Source: Uloborus plumipes
Lineage: Eukaryota; Arthropoda; Arachnida; Araneae; Uloboridae
Length of the DNA stretch: 64,000 bases
Direction: 5' to 3'
Assembly (NCBI GenBank): GCA_038373865.1
Contig: JAXGGA010002925.1
Span: 1-64,000, forward strand
Shown here piece by piece: positions 1 through 12,659 of the stretch; the first letter of the stretch is position 1, and each line of letters begins with the position of its first letter. The notes below the pieces were generated by a model, which saw only the letters and a program-made list of their open reading frames with translations, was not told the DNA's origin and ran no database searches. Made by a program: the position numbers and the translations under genes.

Positions 1-509
1 ACCAGAAACAGGATGGGTAAATGATGAAGAGGGGGAAGCAAAAAAGAGAGAGATGGAGAAAAGAAAGAAATGGAACGAAAGGAAAAATGAGAAGCTGCGA
101 GGTCTAGAAGACCCAACGAAGGAGAAAAAATAACAACACATGAAAATACTCAAAATTGAGAGACCACCTTAGTAAAAAAGGAGCCTAAGTATGAAGAGGA
201 AAAAGTACCAAGGCTTTTACCGTAGGGAACACGACAAAGTTTTTTATCTCTGCTTTTTTATATGTATAAAAGGTTGGGGGTGGCTAGGGAGAAGGGAAAG
301 CAGAAAGTTTTTCCTCCAATATCGCCGTTGACTTTTGCGTCACTCTGTTAGTCCAATGGTAAGGGAGAAGGGGCACAGATAGGTATGGAGCCGGGAGGGG
401 GCGTGGTCTGTATAAAGTATGGTATAATAATAATAACAACATATGAAAAAGAAACTAGACTATTCGATATCATCTAGAAACGTTTAGCTCTCACATTACG
501 CTTCTGTAC
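1..509. other. unassigned left edge
   Basis: No gene recognised. Bases about 30-130 are strongly purine-rich on the plus strand and bases 380-430 are G-rich followed by short AAT runs. The first unit of the neighbouring tandem array begins at the right edge. Confidence 0.5.
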
Positions 510-3420
510 AATGCAGGGAACTACTTCGCGGTTGTGACTTCTGAGGAGAAGAGTGCTTCTGAGGGTATTTTTATTGCATTACCACGCTTCAAGCAACTGT
601 GAGAGAGCACATAGAAAGTTTTTTTGCACCATAAACGTATACCCTGCAGTTTTTTTTTCTTTGGAGATTTACTCGACTGGATCTTCACTCGGTATTCATC
701 GCATTTCTGGTGATGACATTGTTGTTCGAAGGGTAAATAAATAAAGCCAAGCTTTGAAAATATTATTTTAAATATATCTCGGAAACCTACTCGAAGATTA
801 AATAAAACGTGAAAGATACACATACAAATATGTAAAATAAACTGATTTCTTATGAAGATCAAGAATTATGGTGCCATATTTATTAAAAACTAAATGAAAC
901 TTAAAGTAATGATGTTTCGAAAAGCATAAAAAAAAGACAGCAATAGTAGTTTTTTTATTTGAGTAAAATACCGTTTAAAAATATATAAATAGAAATTTAC
1001 TTTTGTTATATATGGATTGAAAGTTGATTACTGTGCTACCTTTACCAAACAGTTATAATTCCTGAACATTTTAGATAAAATGTAATATGCATTTTACTAT
1101 TGAAGAAAACGCTTACTTTTCGAAAGTATCATGTTGTGAAACTATTATAAAAATTTAATAAAAAGGTGTCAGAGCATTAATTTACGAATTGGTACTTGTA
1201 GACCAATAATAAATCACAATAACTTGTAAATTAATCAAGAAAATTGAAAAAAGTATTTCTTGTTTGATACTTCTGAGAAGACTAATGCTTTTGAGGGTAT
1301 TTTTTTATTGCATTACCACGCTTCAAGCAACCGTGAGAGAGCACGTTGAAAGTTTTTTTTGCACTATAAACGTATACCCTGCAGTTTTTTTTTCCTTTAG
1401 AGATTTACTCGACTGGTTCTTCTCTCGGTATTCATCGCATTTCTGGTGACGACATTGTTGTTCGAAATGTAAATAAATAAAGCCAGGTTTTGAAAATATT
1501 GTTTTAAATATGTCTTGGAAATCTACTCGAAGACTAAGTAAAACGTGATAGATATACATACAAATACGTAAAATCAACTCATTTCTTATGAAGATTAAGA
1601 ATCATGGTAGCATGTTTATCTTTACAAATATTGGCATAGATTAAAACTGAATGAAAGTTAAATTTATTTTGTCTCAAAAGGCACATCAAAACAAAAATGA
1701 CATCAATAGTAGATTTTTGAGTAAAATACCATTTAAAAAACTACATAATCGATAATTATATCTGTTATATATTAATAGAAAGCTAAATAATATGATACAT
1801 TCACCAAACAGTCATAATTAATGAAACTTTTAGATAAAATGCAATATGGGTTTTATTATTGAAAAAAACACTTATTTTTCAATAGCTTTCTGTAATAAAA
1901 CTTTTACAAAAAATTAATAGAAATGTGTCAGAGCATTAATTGATGAATGGTATTTGTTTGACTATACAAATCGACAATAACTGAGAAAACTACTTCGCGT
2001 TATTTTTATTACATTACCACGCTTCAAACAACTGTAAGAGAGCACATAGAAAGTTTTTTTGCACCATAAACCGTATACCCTGCAGTTTTTTTTTTCCTTT
2101 GGAGTTTTACTCGACTAGTTCTTCTCTCGGTATTCATCGCATTTCTGGTGATGACATTGTTGTTCGAAGGGTAAATAAATAAAGCCAGGCTTTAAAAATA
2201 TTATTTTAAATATATATCGGAAACCTACTTGAAGACTGAATAAAACGCGATAGATACACATGCAAATATGTGAAATAAACTCATTTCTTATGAAGATCAA
2301 GAATTATGGTACCATATTCATCTTTACATGTATTGTCATAGATGAAAAACGAAATGAAATTTAAGCTATTGATGTTTCGAAAAGCATCTAAAATGAAAAT
2401 GACAGCAATAGCAGTTTTTTTTTGAGTAAAATACCGTTTAAAATATATATAAATAGAAATTTACTTTTGTTTATATGTATTGAAAACTAATTACTGTGCT
2501 ACCTTCGAAAAACAGTCATAATTATTGAATATTTTAGATAAAATATAATATGCATTTTACTATTGAAGAAAACACTTTTTAATTTTTGAAAATATAATAA
2601 GTTATAAAACTGTTACAAAATTTTAATAAAAAGGTATCAGAGCATTAATTGATGAAGGGTATTTTGCTTGACTATAAGAAATCGGCAATAATTCTAAAAT
2701 TATTCAAGAAAATTGAGAAGATACTTCGCGGTTTTGACTTCTGAGAAGGAAAGTGCTTCTGGTGGTTTTTTTACTGCATTATCACGCTTCAAGCAAGTCT
2801 GAGAAAGCACATAGAAAGTTTTTTTTTTTTTTTTTTGCACTATAAATGCATCCGACCATTTTATTCCTTTAGACTTTTACTCCACTGATTATTTCTTCTA
2901 TTTATCGCATTTATGGTGAAGACATGGCTTTTCGGAGGGTGAATAAACTAATTCAGGCTCTGAAAGTATTATTTTGAATGCATTTCTAAATTTCGGGATT
3001 AAATAACACGAGATAGAAACTATTACTCCATCATATACGTCATTCCTTTATGAAGATTAGGCTCATGTTCAAGAAGAAAAGTTAAATTCTCACACAAAGT
3101 TTACTATTTATGATAGTAATCTGGGATGAAGAACTTAATGGAAGGGAAATTCAAAAAATGTTTAACAGAATATAAAAGAAAAGGCGTTAATATTAATTTT
3201 TAAAATACCGTTTAAAATGGTACAAGACCTACGGTAAATACAAAAACTCACATTTTTTGCGTTGATGGAAAGCATGTTTTACGCTAAATTTAACATGATC
3301 TAAAATGTACCTATATGTTTTTCAAAACAGCAATAAACTTACATAATAATGTGATATGTAAAATAGAAACAAACTGGAAATAGTTATAAATTAAAAAATG
3401 TGAAACGAATTGCTTTGTAT
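510..3420. repeat. four-unit tandem array, ~700-765 bp per unit
   Basis: The anchor ACCACGCTTC (one substitution in unit 4) recurs at 581, 1315, 2016 and 2781, giving spacings of 734, 701 and 765 bp. Each unit also carries CCCTGCAGTTTTTTTT (units 1-3), a GTAAATAAATAAAGCC stretch (units 1-3) and a CAGAGCATTAATT segment near its end (units 1-3). Units 1 and 3 are nearly identical by eye over 560-880 and 1,995-2,320. Unit 2 differs more and unit 4 is the most decayed, fading out near 3,420. Short minus-strand frames in units 1-3 share an EQQCHHQKCDEYR peptide, but their ends vary between copies and I do not treat them as genes. Confidence 0.9.
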
Positions 3421-6091
3421 TGTTTTGAGTTTAAGTAACCAAACTATGAAATACTTTGTGAAATGGAAAGTTAAAATAAATGATATAATTATGCAAACAA
3501 AATAGAATACAGCATAATGGTTGTAATTTTTATGGTATATTCTGTCGTAATGTTTTATGATATCCAAGTCTTACTTTCGATTTAAACGTCACCGTAATTT
3601 GAGGGTGCAAGAAACTATTTTGTACGACGAAAAAGTGTTGGTAATTAGCTATTGCCAAAATCTTAAAACGGAGAAATAAGTTTGTTTTTAAATATTTCCT
3701 GTATATTGCTCATAGCTTTTAAACCACTAAAAAAAGAAAAAAAAGTTTGTATTTTGATACGCATGACTTTAATACAAGCATTCAGTTTTGCCTTGCTACT
3801 GAGTAGTTTTCGACCAGTGAAGGAGTGAATAAACCGCTACTCTTTCATTTTTTTAAAAGAAAATTACGTATTGCGATAAATTTTTTGTAGATGTACGCGA
3901 AAGGCTAATATAATGTATAAATAAAAAATATATATGCACTTACATTTAATTCACGCAGTTTTCGCAATCAGCTAACTAGCTTAAATAGATCTAGCTCTAG
4001 TGACCTTATGCTCTATCTACTAACATTTTAACATGATAGCATTTGATTTATAGCATTGACTTGTTCTTAAAAAAAAAGGTAATAAATGTACATACGCTTA
4101 GGTTAAAGTAAAACACAGTGTGTTTTAAATACATTTTTATTTATTTTTTTTTTTTAAATTTAACTGTATGAAGTTAGGGCATTAATGTATACATTATACT
4201 GCTTTGTCTATTTACTCAGATAAGACCGGAAAAATTAATAATATTGCTTTTTGCTAAGTTTAAATGTTAATAATAATAAACAAGGAGTTTAGTAGATGAG
4301 ATACGCTAAAACATTTATTAGTTTTAATTTACAGAAATAAGCGATGATAAAATTATCCAGACTGTTTTGGTCCGTTTTTATTAAATGCAAAATCTAATGT
4401 TTACTCAAACTTAAACAAAATTCAATGATAAAAATAAAGTTTTTCTTCGGGCATAGAAAGACTTTATTGTTATACCAACATTATAACGCATAAATGTTAA
4501 ATAAAACGACACCGTACTCGGAGGACTAGCAATCGTAAAACTTATATATCTTTGCATTGACAATGCATGTTTTTATAACCTCGAAACAAACATACGTATG
4601 CAATTTATTTGTATGTTTATACTTTCAAATATTTTTTCTTCTAATATATACTTAAATTTATGGTTCTTTTATTTTGAAATGATACGAACATATGTATTTG
4701 AATTAACTTGAACTTTATTTATTAAGGGTGAAAATATAAATGATAAGGATAACTGATTTTGTTTGACGTTATTTATACGTTAATTTATACACCATCTTCA
4801 AATTTTCATTTATTTCTCTTTTATATATTTTAGTTTAGCTTTTGCCTTTTACTGAATGATTTCGCTTGAACTAGAACAGTATACCTGAAGCTAAATATAA
4901 ACACTCTAAAACTAAAAACTTTTGCACAAAGTATTTTAAACATAATATAATGAGACTATTTGAATGAAATATTTTAAAATGATTTTAGGAGAGCGAATCT
5001 GAAAGTAAAACGTTGAAAATAAATTGATTTCACTTAAATATGAAATATTACGCTGATACATTATCCAGAATGCAAAGTTACTGATTTTAAGGAAATCTGA
5101 GCGATCAGAAGAATTACTAAGTTTTAAATAGGTTTTTAATGTTTAACTAGATTAGCTTTTATTTCAAAAGCCAATTTCTATTGAACCTGACAGATTTTCA
5201 GCAGCATGACTGAATGTATTCAGTGAGTTCAAACATTAGCTGATTCTTAGCAACTTACAAAACTCATTGTGGTTAGCATATTGAGTTGTCTTTAGATTTT
5301 TAGAATGACGAAACTCTCAGAATAGTATGTGCTTAGTTTTCCAACCTTTTTTTAAAAACTATTTTACCAGCAAAGTGTTTATTGAATTTTACTTTTCAGA
5401 ATGATGTATTTAATTAAATGTTATCGCATTGAATTCTTTAAAAATTTGAGTATTCATTTCATTCGTGAACTTGACTTTCCTAAGTACGAGTTCGTAAAAT
5501 GAATTATAGACTAACAGGACATCAAAACATTAAACATGATTTCTTTCAGTATCTGCCCTTTAAATGTTCATGATTTGATAATAGGATAGACAGACTAGTA
5601 AATGAACGTATGGTAGTTCAATTTTTCAAAAAGTCATAACATTGTTAAAAATACTAGCATTTGACACATGACAGTAAAATCGTTAAACTTTCTTGCGTTC
5701 TGGTTCATGGTTGATCTACTCTCGTTATATAAAGTTTCTACACTATTACTAAGATACTGCAAGGTTTAAAACCTTAAAAATTGCACTCATGCAATATGGA
5801 CCCCACCCCTTTCATTTTCCAGTAGCACTTATTTTCAGAAAGACAGACTTTCTTCCAGTTAGCCACTCAAAGAAACGCACACCTTCACGCAAGGCATTAC
5901 ACCTTAAGTCCTATAATAGATCAAGAAATACTTAAGAGCTGAGAGTAGGGAAAAATAGGGACGATATGAAGACGAAAAAAAAAAAAAACTTTCCATACGT
6001 TTTCTAACGGTCATACTGCTACGACTCATACAAGAGTATGCGTGTATATATATAGACGGAGAAATGCATTTGACTCTTCTCTTTCTCTATG
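3421..6091. other. AT-rich stretch, nothing recognised
   Basis: Very AT-rich, with frequent stops in all frames and only simple homopolymer runs (for example A/T runs near 3,735, 4,140 and 5,980). I see no terminal inverted repeats, RNA genes or exon-like segments. Purine-rich sequence begins near 6,100 just before the next tandem repeat. Confidence 0.5.
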
Positions 6092-6291
6092 TGCTTTAAC
6101 GTCTGAGAATTTCTTCTCTTTTTTTCGGCGAGTTTAAAGGAGCAGAAACAGAATCTATAGTACACTTCGCGAAAGAAGAAAAAGAGAAATCTTCAACAAA
6201 AGATAGGGAAGATATAAAGGGGAAATGGGGAAAAAATTGGGGAAAAAAGAAATGCAGGGATTTGAGAAGAAGATAAGGAAGAAAGGAAAAT

Positions 6292-6900
6292 GACCCGAGA
6301 AATCGCATCACAAGCCTACCTGCTAGCCAACGCAAAAGCAGACTGCAAGCTTGAAGACTTACGTTCAGTCTAAATAACATTGTTTCTTTTATATTTTTTA
6401 TCAATAAATAGAAAAAATGTATGACAATAAAATAAGTAAAGTGTTTAGTACCACTATTGATGCTTATTGTATGACTAACTGTTATGAGAAAGCGTACATT
6501 TTGTCCCTCAAAGACCAGAAAAATTTAAATTATAATTTTCTTCAATAACAAAACGACAAAATGACCGGAGAAATCGTATCACAAGCCAACCTGCTTGGCA
6601 ACGCAAAAACAGACTGCAAGCTTACGTTCAGTCTAAATAACAGTGTTTCTTTTATGTTTTTTAAGTGTGCAGGAACATTTTTCACAATAAAATAAGTAAA
6701 ATGCTAAGTAATAGTAATGATGCTTTTTAAATAAAAATTTGACTAACCGATATAAGAAAGCATTCATATTTTCCCTCCGAAGACCAAAAAACTTTAACAA
6801 TAAATTTCTTCAATAACAAAGAAATAAAATAAACACAGAAATTGCATCACAAGCTTACCTGCGTGCCAATGCAAAAGCAACAAAACAAAGTGTTTCAAAA
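6292..6900. repeat. three-unit tandem repeat, ~270 bp per unit
   Basis: A segment reading roughly GAGAAATCGCATCACAAGCC followed by TACCTGCTAGCCAACGCAAA starts near 6,297 and recurs near 6,566 and 6,836. The first two units share a further stretch ending in TCTAAATAACA-TGTTTCTTTT and the following spacer (AATAAAATAAGTAAA). The third unit is truncated after about 60 bp of clear similarity. No coding signal is consistent across units. Confidence 0.8.
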
Positions 6901-8488
6901 CAATAATGATGATCATTAAGTATAAATTTCTTTACATGAGATAAGAAGACGTAGGGTTTTTTTTTTTTTTTGCCTCAAGCATCATATAAATATAAGCAGA
7001 AAATTTCTTTGATAAGAAAGCGGCATAATAAATGTACGGAAATTTTGCAAATAAATTAATTTTAAACATTCTTAATAAAATCGTTTTCATGTAGCAACTT
7101 TACAGTTTGAAGCAACTAATGAAGATTTTTTTTTATTTGATTATGTGTTTTAAAGGAAACTGATGGGGCTGTTTGGGTCACTTATGGAGCAAAATGCAAT
7201 ACGAAAATAAAAGGGAGTGCTGATGCCTTTTATGGTTTATTTTATATTTTAGTTTATGGGCTATGCAAGTCGCAACAATCTTTTTCACTGTAATAGACAA
7301 AGTTTTGATGACAAGCATGTAAATCATTTTATTCAAATTTTGTTTCTTTCTAATGTGTAATTTGGAGATTTTTGTGTGCCCTGATTTATTACTTATTTAT
7401 AAATGTCTGATTTACAAACATTTATTTATGATATTTAAAAGAAAGTAGTTGTCTCGGTCTGCCAGACAGTCAAATCAAAGTAGTCCGGTGTGCAACATAG
7501 ACTTTCTTTTCTCCTCATTTCTTTTTTTCGCTAAAGAACTCTTCATTGCTCTAAAACTCGTAAATAAATTTTACTTGAAAAGTTTGGTTTTCAAGACATT
7601 TGATGTAATAATTATAAATTGTGTCAGTAATTTTGTTTTAAATAAAGCTTTTATGGTAAATTACCCTTTAGAATAAATCTTTTTATTTTTTACAGCTTTC
7701 GAAAAATATTCACACGTTAACACAGGTACATGTGTACAGATAAATGAGGAATATTACTAAAATCGGGTACACACACACACACAGTTGCTATTGCAGCCTC
7801 TTTTTTTTTCTCAAAAACCAGTCAAACAACAAACTTTTTAATTGAAAGAAAACATTTATATTATCGAAATTAATCGGTGTTAACATTTCAACTTTTGTTC
7901 TTTTTACAGTATTTGTTTTTCAAATCAATGTACTAAACCCAATACAATTAATTTCTCATTTATTCAATGTATTTATTGACCAAGTTCTCCTTATCTATTT
8001 TGAAAATCTTCATTTTTTGCTCGTAGTTAATATTATATTTCTCTAACAAATTACGTCCCAAAATAATCAAAAGGAAAGTGGATAAAATATAAATATTAAA
8101 AGATGAATGTAAAATTTCGTTTCTTCATCGAAAAGTGTTCAAATTCTATGCCACAGCTCTATATAGAGTTCTCATAATGCTTTTCTAGCTCTGTATTATT
8201 TTCTTGTGAAATATAATACCGAATTTCAATTATAATTATTCCAAAAAATACAATTCTATATCGCAGATAGGTGATTCGACTCACGCGAGTGACAATTTAG
8301 ACATTTTTTTTCCTTACATGTTTATAAAGTCAAGTTACAAATCTGAAAATCAAAAAAAATTTGACCTTGTGAAAGTATTTGACTTCTGCCATTTGCCAAG
8401 CAAAGGTTTTTTTAATATTGGTTTTCAAACGAAGTGTACCTGTCGCGTATGAGACACACTTATGGCTTGAATTACTTTGAAAGCTTTC
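6901..8488. other. AT-rich stretch, nothing recognised
   Basis: Contains a short (AC)n run near 7,770-7,782 and poly-T runs near 6,958-6,972 and 7,800. No gene or transposon ends were identified. Confidence 0.45.
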
Positions 8489-8973
8489 AATGGGGGAGTT
8501 TCCTTCAGTCAAAAGTACTACTTTTTGTTACTGAAATTGATAGAATGATATAAAAAAATAACATGGGCCCGGAAAATACTTTAATTTTCCCAACAGTTTA
8601 TTTTTTATTATTTTTTTTAAATACCCTACCTTGAAAACGGGGCATGGTTTTTGTGACGTCAGTGGTGCACCTAACAGCTCTCTTTTCAATAATAACACCA
8701 TTTTGCTTGCCTTGAGTTGTCCAATCGCAGGAATCGGTGACGTCACGACATTTGTCATCTCACTACAACCAATTAGATTTCGAGCTTACGTGCACCACTG
8801 ACGTCATGCGCAAATGTTGTTTTTTATCGGAATAGCATCTGCGCACCGGTTAAAATAATTCATAAAAAATATATAACTGTGTCAAAAAATAGAAAAAAAT
8901 GGTCAATTCCTATGTTTTGAAGCATGTTCTTTCAGAAAAAAATACTTTTGAAATTTCAGAAACTCCCCCATTG
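8489..8973. mobile_element. candidate foldback/MITE carrying three CRE sites
   Basis: A 15-bp terminal inverted repeat is visible: CAATGGGGGAGTTTC at 8,489-8,503 and its exact reverse complement at 8,959-8,973. A second internal inverted pair, TGACGTCAGTGGTGCAC, lies at 8,654-8,670 and 8,790-8,806. The palindromic CREB/ATF consensus TGACGTCA occurs three times (8,654, 8,738, 8,799), with two CCAAT motifs nearby. I see no convincing target-site duplication, so a transposon origin is inferred from the inverted ends only; a host regulatory palindrome is the alternative. Confidence 0.5.
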
Positions 8974-9331
8974 TAAATAAACACAGAATCTATTGTTCAA
9001 AAAAGTTTAAATCGGGTTGATTCGGGGAAGGATCCATATTGTGAAAGATGCCATGTCACGTATTTCATCCTAAAACATACACCAAAACAGCTTGTCTGTA
9101 AGTTAGAATAAAGGAGCATGCACATACAAAAAATGTTGTTGATTAACCGCAGGTTTAAGGGGTGTTTTTCTACGGTTTTGTCATTTTTACCCCTCTGATG
9201 ATAACCCGAAATCTAATGCCTTAAGAGAAAGCGGCGAATATGTATTTGAGTTAAGAAGCTTTTCGACAAGTAATAGAGAAGGACATGATCTCACTCGAAA
9301 AATAGACCGAAACTTCGGGAAAATGTGATTA

Positions 9332-9410
9332 CACTGCGAAAAATGCGCTGTTGTTTTTACAGTAAAATACTAGCAGCAGAGTTTCAGTTTAGAACTGTAA
9401 AATGCAGAGT
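9332..9410 (+). repeat. truncated copy of the CACTGCAAAAAATG MITE family
   Basis: Starts with CACTGCGAAAAATG preceded by TA. It continues with GTTGTTTTTACAGTAAAATAC, broken here from the longer family consensus, and the CAGAGTTTCAGTTTAGAACTG segment seen near the ends of full copies at 18,912 and 22,829. The far end is missing; the sequence passes directly into the 518-bp tandem array. Confidence 0.65.
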
Positions 9411-11430
9411 TGAAAAATTCTCGTTAAATACTCCAGAGTAATTCAACTTACTCTAAAAATATTTATTTTCGATATCGGTAATGCATTGCTGAAACATTTG
9501 TAAAGCATTTTGTAGTTTTCACGCAGGTTACAGATTATAGTTATAATTCTTATCTGTTTTCCTTAAAAAGGACGCTTTTTCGAAAAATAAGACGAAAATA
9601 AACTTTATCGATATTTTTTTAAATATGCTTTATTCGAACGATAATAAATCAAATCAGATTTGGAGACAAAGTATGGGCCACCAAAATAAACATGAAAAAT
9701 TTAAATACTGTTATATAGTAATAGCATGCTGCATTCTTCAGTACTTCTGATGACTAAAATATTCATCCTTTTGTTCAAAAGTGACACCGAAAAGAGTTCA
9801 AAAGCAAGGCATAATTTAGAGAGCTAACTTACTTCCTTTTAATTTAACCCATTTATGCCCAGTAGCCTAAAAACGGGAAGCTTGTTAGTCACTGCATACA
9901 AAAACCTGTGATGGGTATATTATTTTACTAAAGCTGTTTTTCACAAGTTAAATAGTCCTTCTTCTTGAGAAAACCAGTTAGAGTTTTAATTATTGACAGC
10001 TATTTTCAGACAAATCAGTGAAGCAACGATCCAGCATGGATAGCCACAGAAAGTAAGTTTTTTTGCGAACAAATTTTTTATAAAATTAAATTATCTTAAA
10101 ATGATTTGCTTAAAATTGATCACAGATGCCTTCTGTAATGTTACTTTGCAAAAGTAAAGTCAAATGAGGTCGTATTTTGCTCACTCATCTGCAAAATATC
10201 TCATAAATAGGACGTTAAATAACTTAATAAATATGGCAACGGCGAACTATTTTAAGTCTAAAATGCATGTAAACCATTCCAAGTAAGAGTTTTAAGCAGA
10301 TAAAATTGAAAAAAAACTGCAAAAAAAAAAAAAAAAACTTGGGCATAAATGGGTTAAGCAAAGCGACTGCTACCCGGACTATCCACGATTTGAAAATTTC
10401 CCCTAAATACTCAAGAGTAATTCTAATTGCTCTAAAAATGCCTATTTTCTGTAGTAGTAACGCATGCTAAAACACGTTTTAAAGCTTTTTTTTTTTTTCT
10501 ATCTTCCCTGTAGGTTACAGATTACAATTATGATTGTTAATTTTTTTAACTAAAGACGTATTTGAGAGAAATGAGACAAAAAGTTAAGCTTTTTCAATAT
10601 TTTTGGAATAATTTTTTTTATTTAAAAGGCAATAAAGCAAATCTGAACTGTCATTTCACCATAATTAGCATTTAAAATTCAAACACTAATACATTGCAAT
10701 AGAGAGTTCTTTAGCACTTCTGATGACTGGAATATTCTTTATTATGTTCAATAAGGACACAAAAAAGAGAGGACACAGCATAGTTGAGCGAGCTAACTTA
10801 ACATAATTTTTATCTAAGTAAAACGACTACGCCTGCCCCATATTTGTCTAAACCTCTCTCCCGCTCCAACGATTTTCGAAACTCTCAACAACCGTAACTA
10901 TTCACGATTTGAAAATTATACCTAAATACTCAAGAGTAATTCTAATTACTCTAAAAATAATTATTTTCGATAGTGGTAAAGCATGCTGAAACACTTTTTA
11001 AAGCTTTTTTTAGCTTCCCTGTAGGTTACAGATTATAATTGTGATTATTAAATTTTTTAATAAAAAATAACGATTTCGCGAGAAATAAGACAAAAAGGTA
11101 AACTTTTTCGATATTTTTGGAATATTTTTTTTATTTAACAACAATAAATCAGATCTGAACTGTCATTTCTCCATAATCAGCATTTAAAATTCAAACACTA
11201 ATACATTGCAATAGCGAGTTCTTTAGTACTTCTGATGAATGGAATATTCTTTATTATATTCAAAAGTGACACAGAAAAGAGTTCAAAAGCAAGGCATAAA
11301 TTCAGCGAGCTAACTTAACTTCCTTTTAATTTAAGCAAAGCGACTGCGCCTGCCCCATATTTGTCTAAACCTCTCTCCCGCTCCAACGATTTTCGGAACT
11401 CCCAACTACCCTAACTATCCGCGATTTAAG
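9408..11430. repeat. three-unit tandem array, ~518-bp period
   Basis: The segment GATTTGAAAAT starts at 10,388 and 10,906, and a variant GATTTAAG at 11,423, giving a period of about 518 bp. Within each unit are TACTC-AGAGTAATTC, GGTTACAGATTA and a GAGCTAACTTA segment. Unit 1 (from about 9,408) is interrupted by a 506-bp insertion (9,848-10,353) and lacks a ~55-bp segment containing CTCTCCCGCTCCAACGATTTTC, which ends units 2 and 3. Unit 3 runs straight into the GC-rich island at 11.44 kb. Confidence 0.9.
9848..10353. mobile_element. piggyBac-like MITE, TTAA target duplication
   Basis: The element begins CCCATTTATGCCCA and ends with the exact reverse complement (14-bp perfect terminal inverted repeat). 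It is flanked by TTAA at 9,844-9,847 and 10,354-10,357. The uninterrupted sibling sequence, AATTTAAGCAAAGCGACTGC, occurs in unit 3 of the same tandem array near 11,331-11,350, so the empty site with a single TTAA can be read directly. TTAA duplication and CCC-starting ends are the known signature of the piggyBac superfamily. The 506-bp interior has no transposase frame, so the copy is non-autonomous. A poly-A run lies just inside the right end. Confidence 0.92.
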
Positions 11431-11439
11431 AAAATTCGG

Positions 11440-11770
11440 ATCGCGAGTCGTCATTTAACTGGAGTAAATATGGGCGTGTACCCGTATTACGCCGAAGTCG
11501 CGGGGGAATCCGCGGGGGGAGGGGAGGGGGCGAGAGGGACAGTCGGCATGTGAACTTGAAAGCGATATTCTACGGGGTCTCTGGGAGCATAGGATGCGGT
11601 TGCCATGGAAACCCTTCCCTCACCATGCCAACCATTTTTCTCCTACATCAGATGAGGTGGAAGGCAGAAAACAACGACAGCGGGGGAAGGCTGAAAGCGC
11701 GGCGCGTCTTTGTAGGGCGGAGAATTCGAATCAAGGGAGACGGAGTAGTAGATCTTGCTAATTAATACCG
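11440..11770. promoter_or_regulatory. CpG-rich island, candidate promoter or enhancer
   Basis: This ~330-bp stretch is about half G+C, with more than 20 CpG dinucleotides, in sharp contrast to its surroundings. It includes CGCGGGGGGAGGGGAGGGGG near 11,511-11,530 and GCGCGGCGCG near 11,697. A full RFX X-box lies inside. A 71-codon plus-strand frame (11,550-11,765) is open but matches nothing I recognise; I read it as a by-product of composition. A promoter of a nearby ciliary or other RFX-controlled gene is an inference only. Confidence 0.5.
11599..11612. promoter_or_regulatory. RFX X-box motif
   Basis: GTTGCCATGGAAAC fits the X-box consensus RYYNCCATRGNAAC bound by RFX-family factors, with two half sites around CCATGG. 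It lies inside the CpG-rich island, which makes function more plausible than for an isolated match. Confidence 0.6.
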
Positions 11771-12659
11771 ATGTGTCTGGACAGAAGTGTACCTAAATAA
11801 AAGCTTCTTATTCGGCCCTAAACAAAGATTGTTTTTATTCTCCTTATTTAACACTGTCAACTAATTAAAAAAATGTATTTGGGGACAAAAATCTTTTGAA
11901 AATGCTATAAACTGATGACTTGAATCAAGGCCAGCCTCAAAGCTTGATTTATTTCAAAAGTTTTCTAAAGCCCAATATCCAAGAATCTATTCTTTTTTTT
12001 CTCCACATTTCATTTATTTATTTATTTATTTTAACCATCACAAAGTGCCTACTGAAGTTGGATGCTTGAAGTTGACGATTCGGAGCTCTTTTCGATGCTC
12101 AAAAGCCATACTAATTTTATCAAACGGAAATTAACTGATGAAAAACGTTTACTTTCTGCAAAATGATGGTTAAAAGATAAAAGAAAACAGCCGAAAATCT
12201 GATCAATGTATAGCAAAAAAGAAGACGTTAGGCGTCGTTTTCTAAATTGATATTACATTTCTTCAGGCATTTGGTTGAAAGAAAGTAGGCGAGAAATGAA
12301 ACTCACAAATTCAATCATACTGTAAAAGTAAAAAAAAAAAAAAAAAATAAATAAAAAAAAAACCCTTCAAAATGCTGGTTGGGAAATATATCCCTAATTT
12401 GGCATGCTATGTTTAGCCAAAGTATGATGATTCTGCCAAACGTTAATTTCAGATGTAAAATTTCCGCGAAAAGGTAAAATCAGTTGATGTTTTAACAAAT
12501 CTTCAAACTTTATTTTGGCTAGGTTTAATACTATTTAGGAAAGTAGTTTGCTTTTCTTTTTCTTCTGATTTTTGCATGAAATTAATGCCATGAAGTTTCA
12601 CATCAAAATATTAAAAAAAAATCAATCCAAGTAAAACTTAAAACGTCTAATAAAAATAT
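11771..12659. other. AT-rich stretch, nothing recognised
   Basis: Holds an (ATTT)n run near 12,012-12,032 and a long A-rich run near 12,330-12,362. No gene or element ends seen. Confidence 0.45.

Noticed and set aside
521..862. 113-codon minus-strand frame sharing a peptide with two other array units
   Set aside because: The sharing follows from the tandem duplication. Frames are broken at different points in each unit and show no domain.
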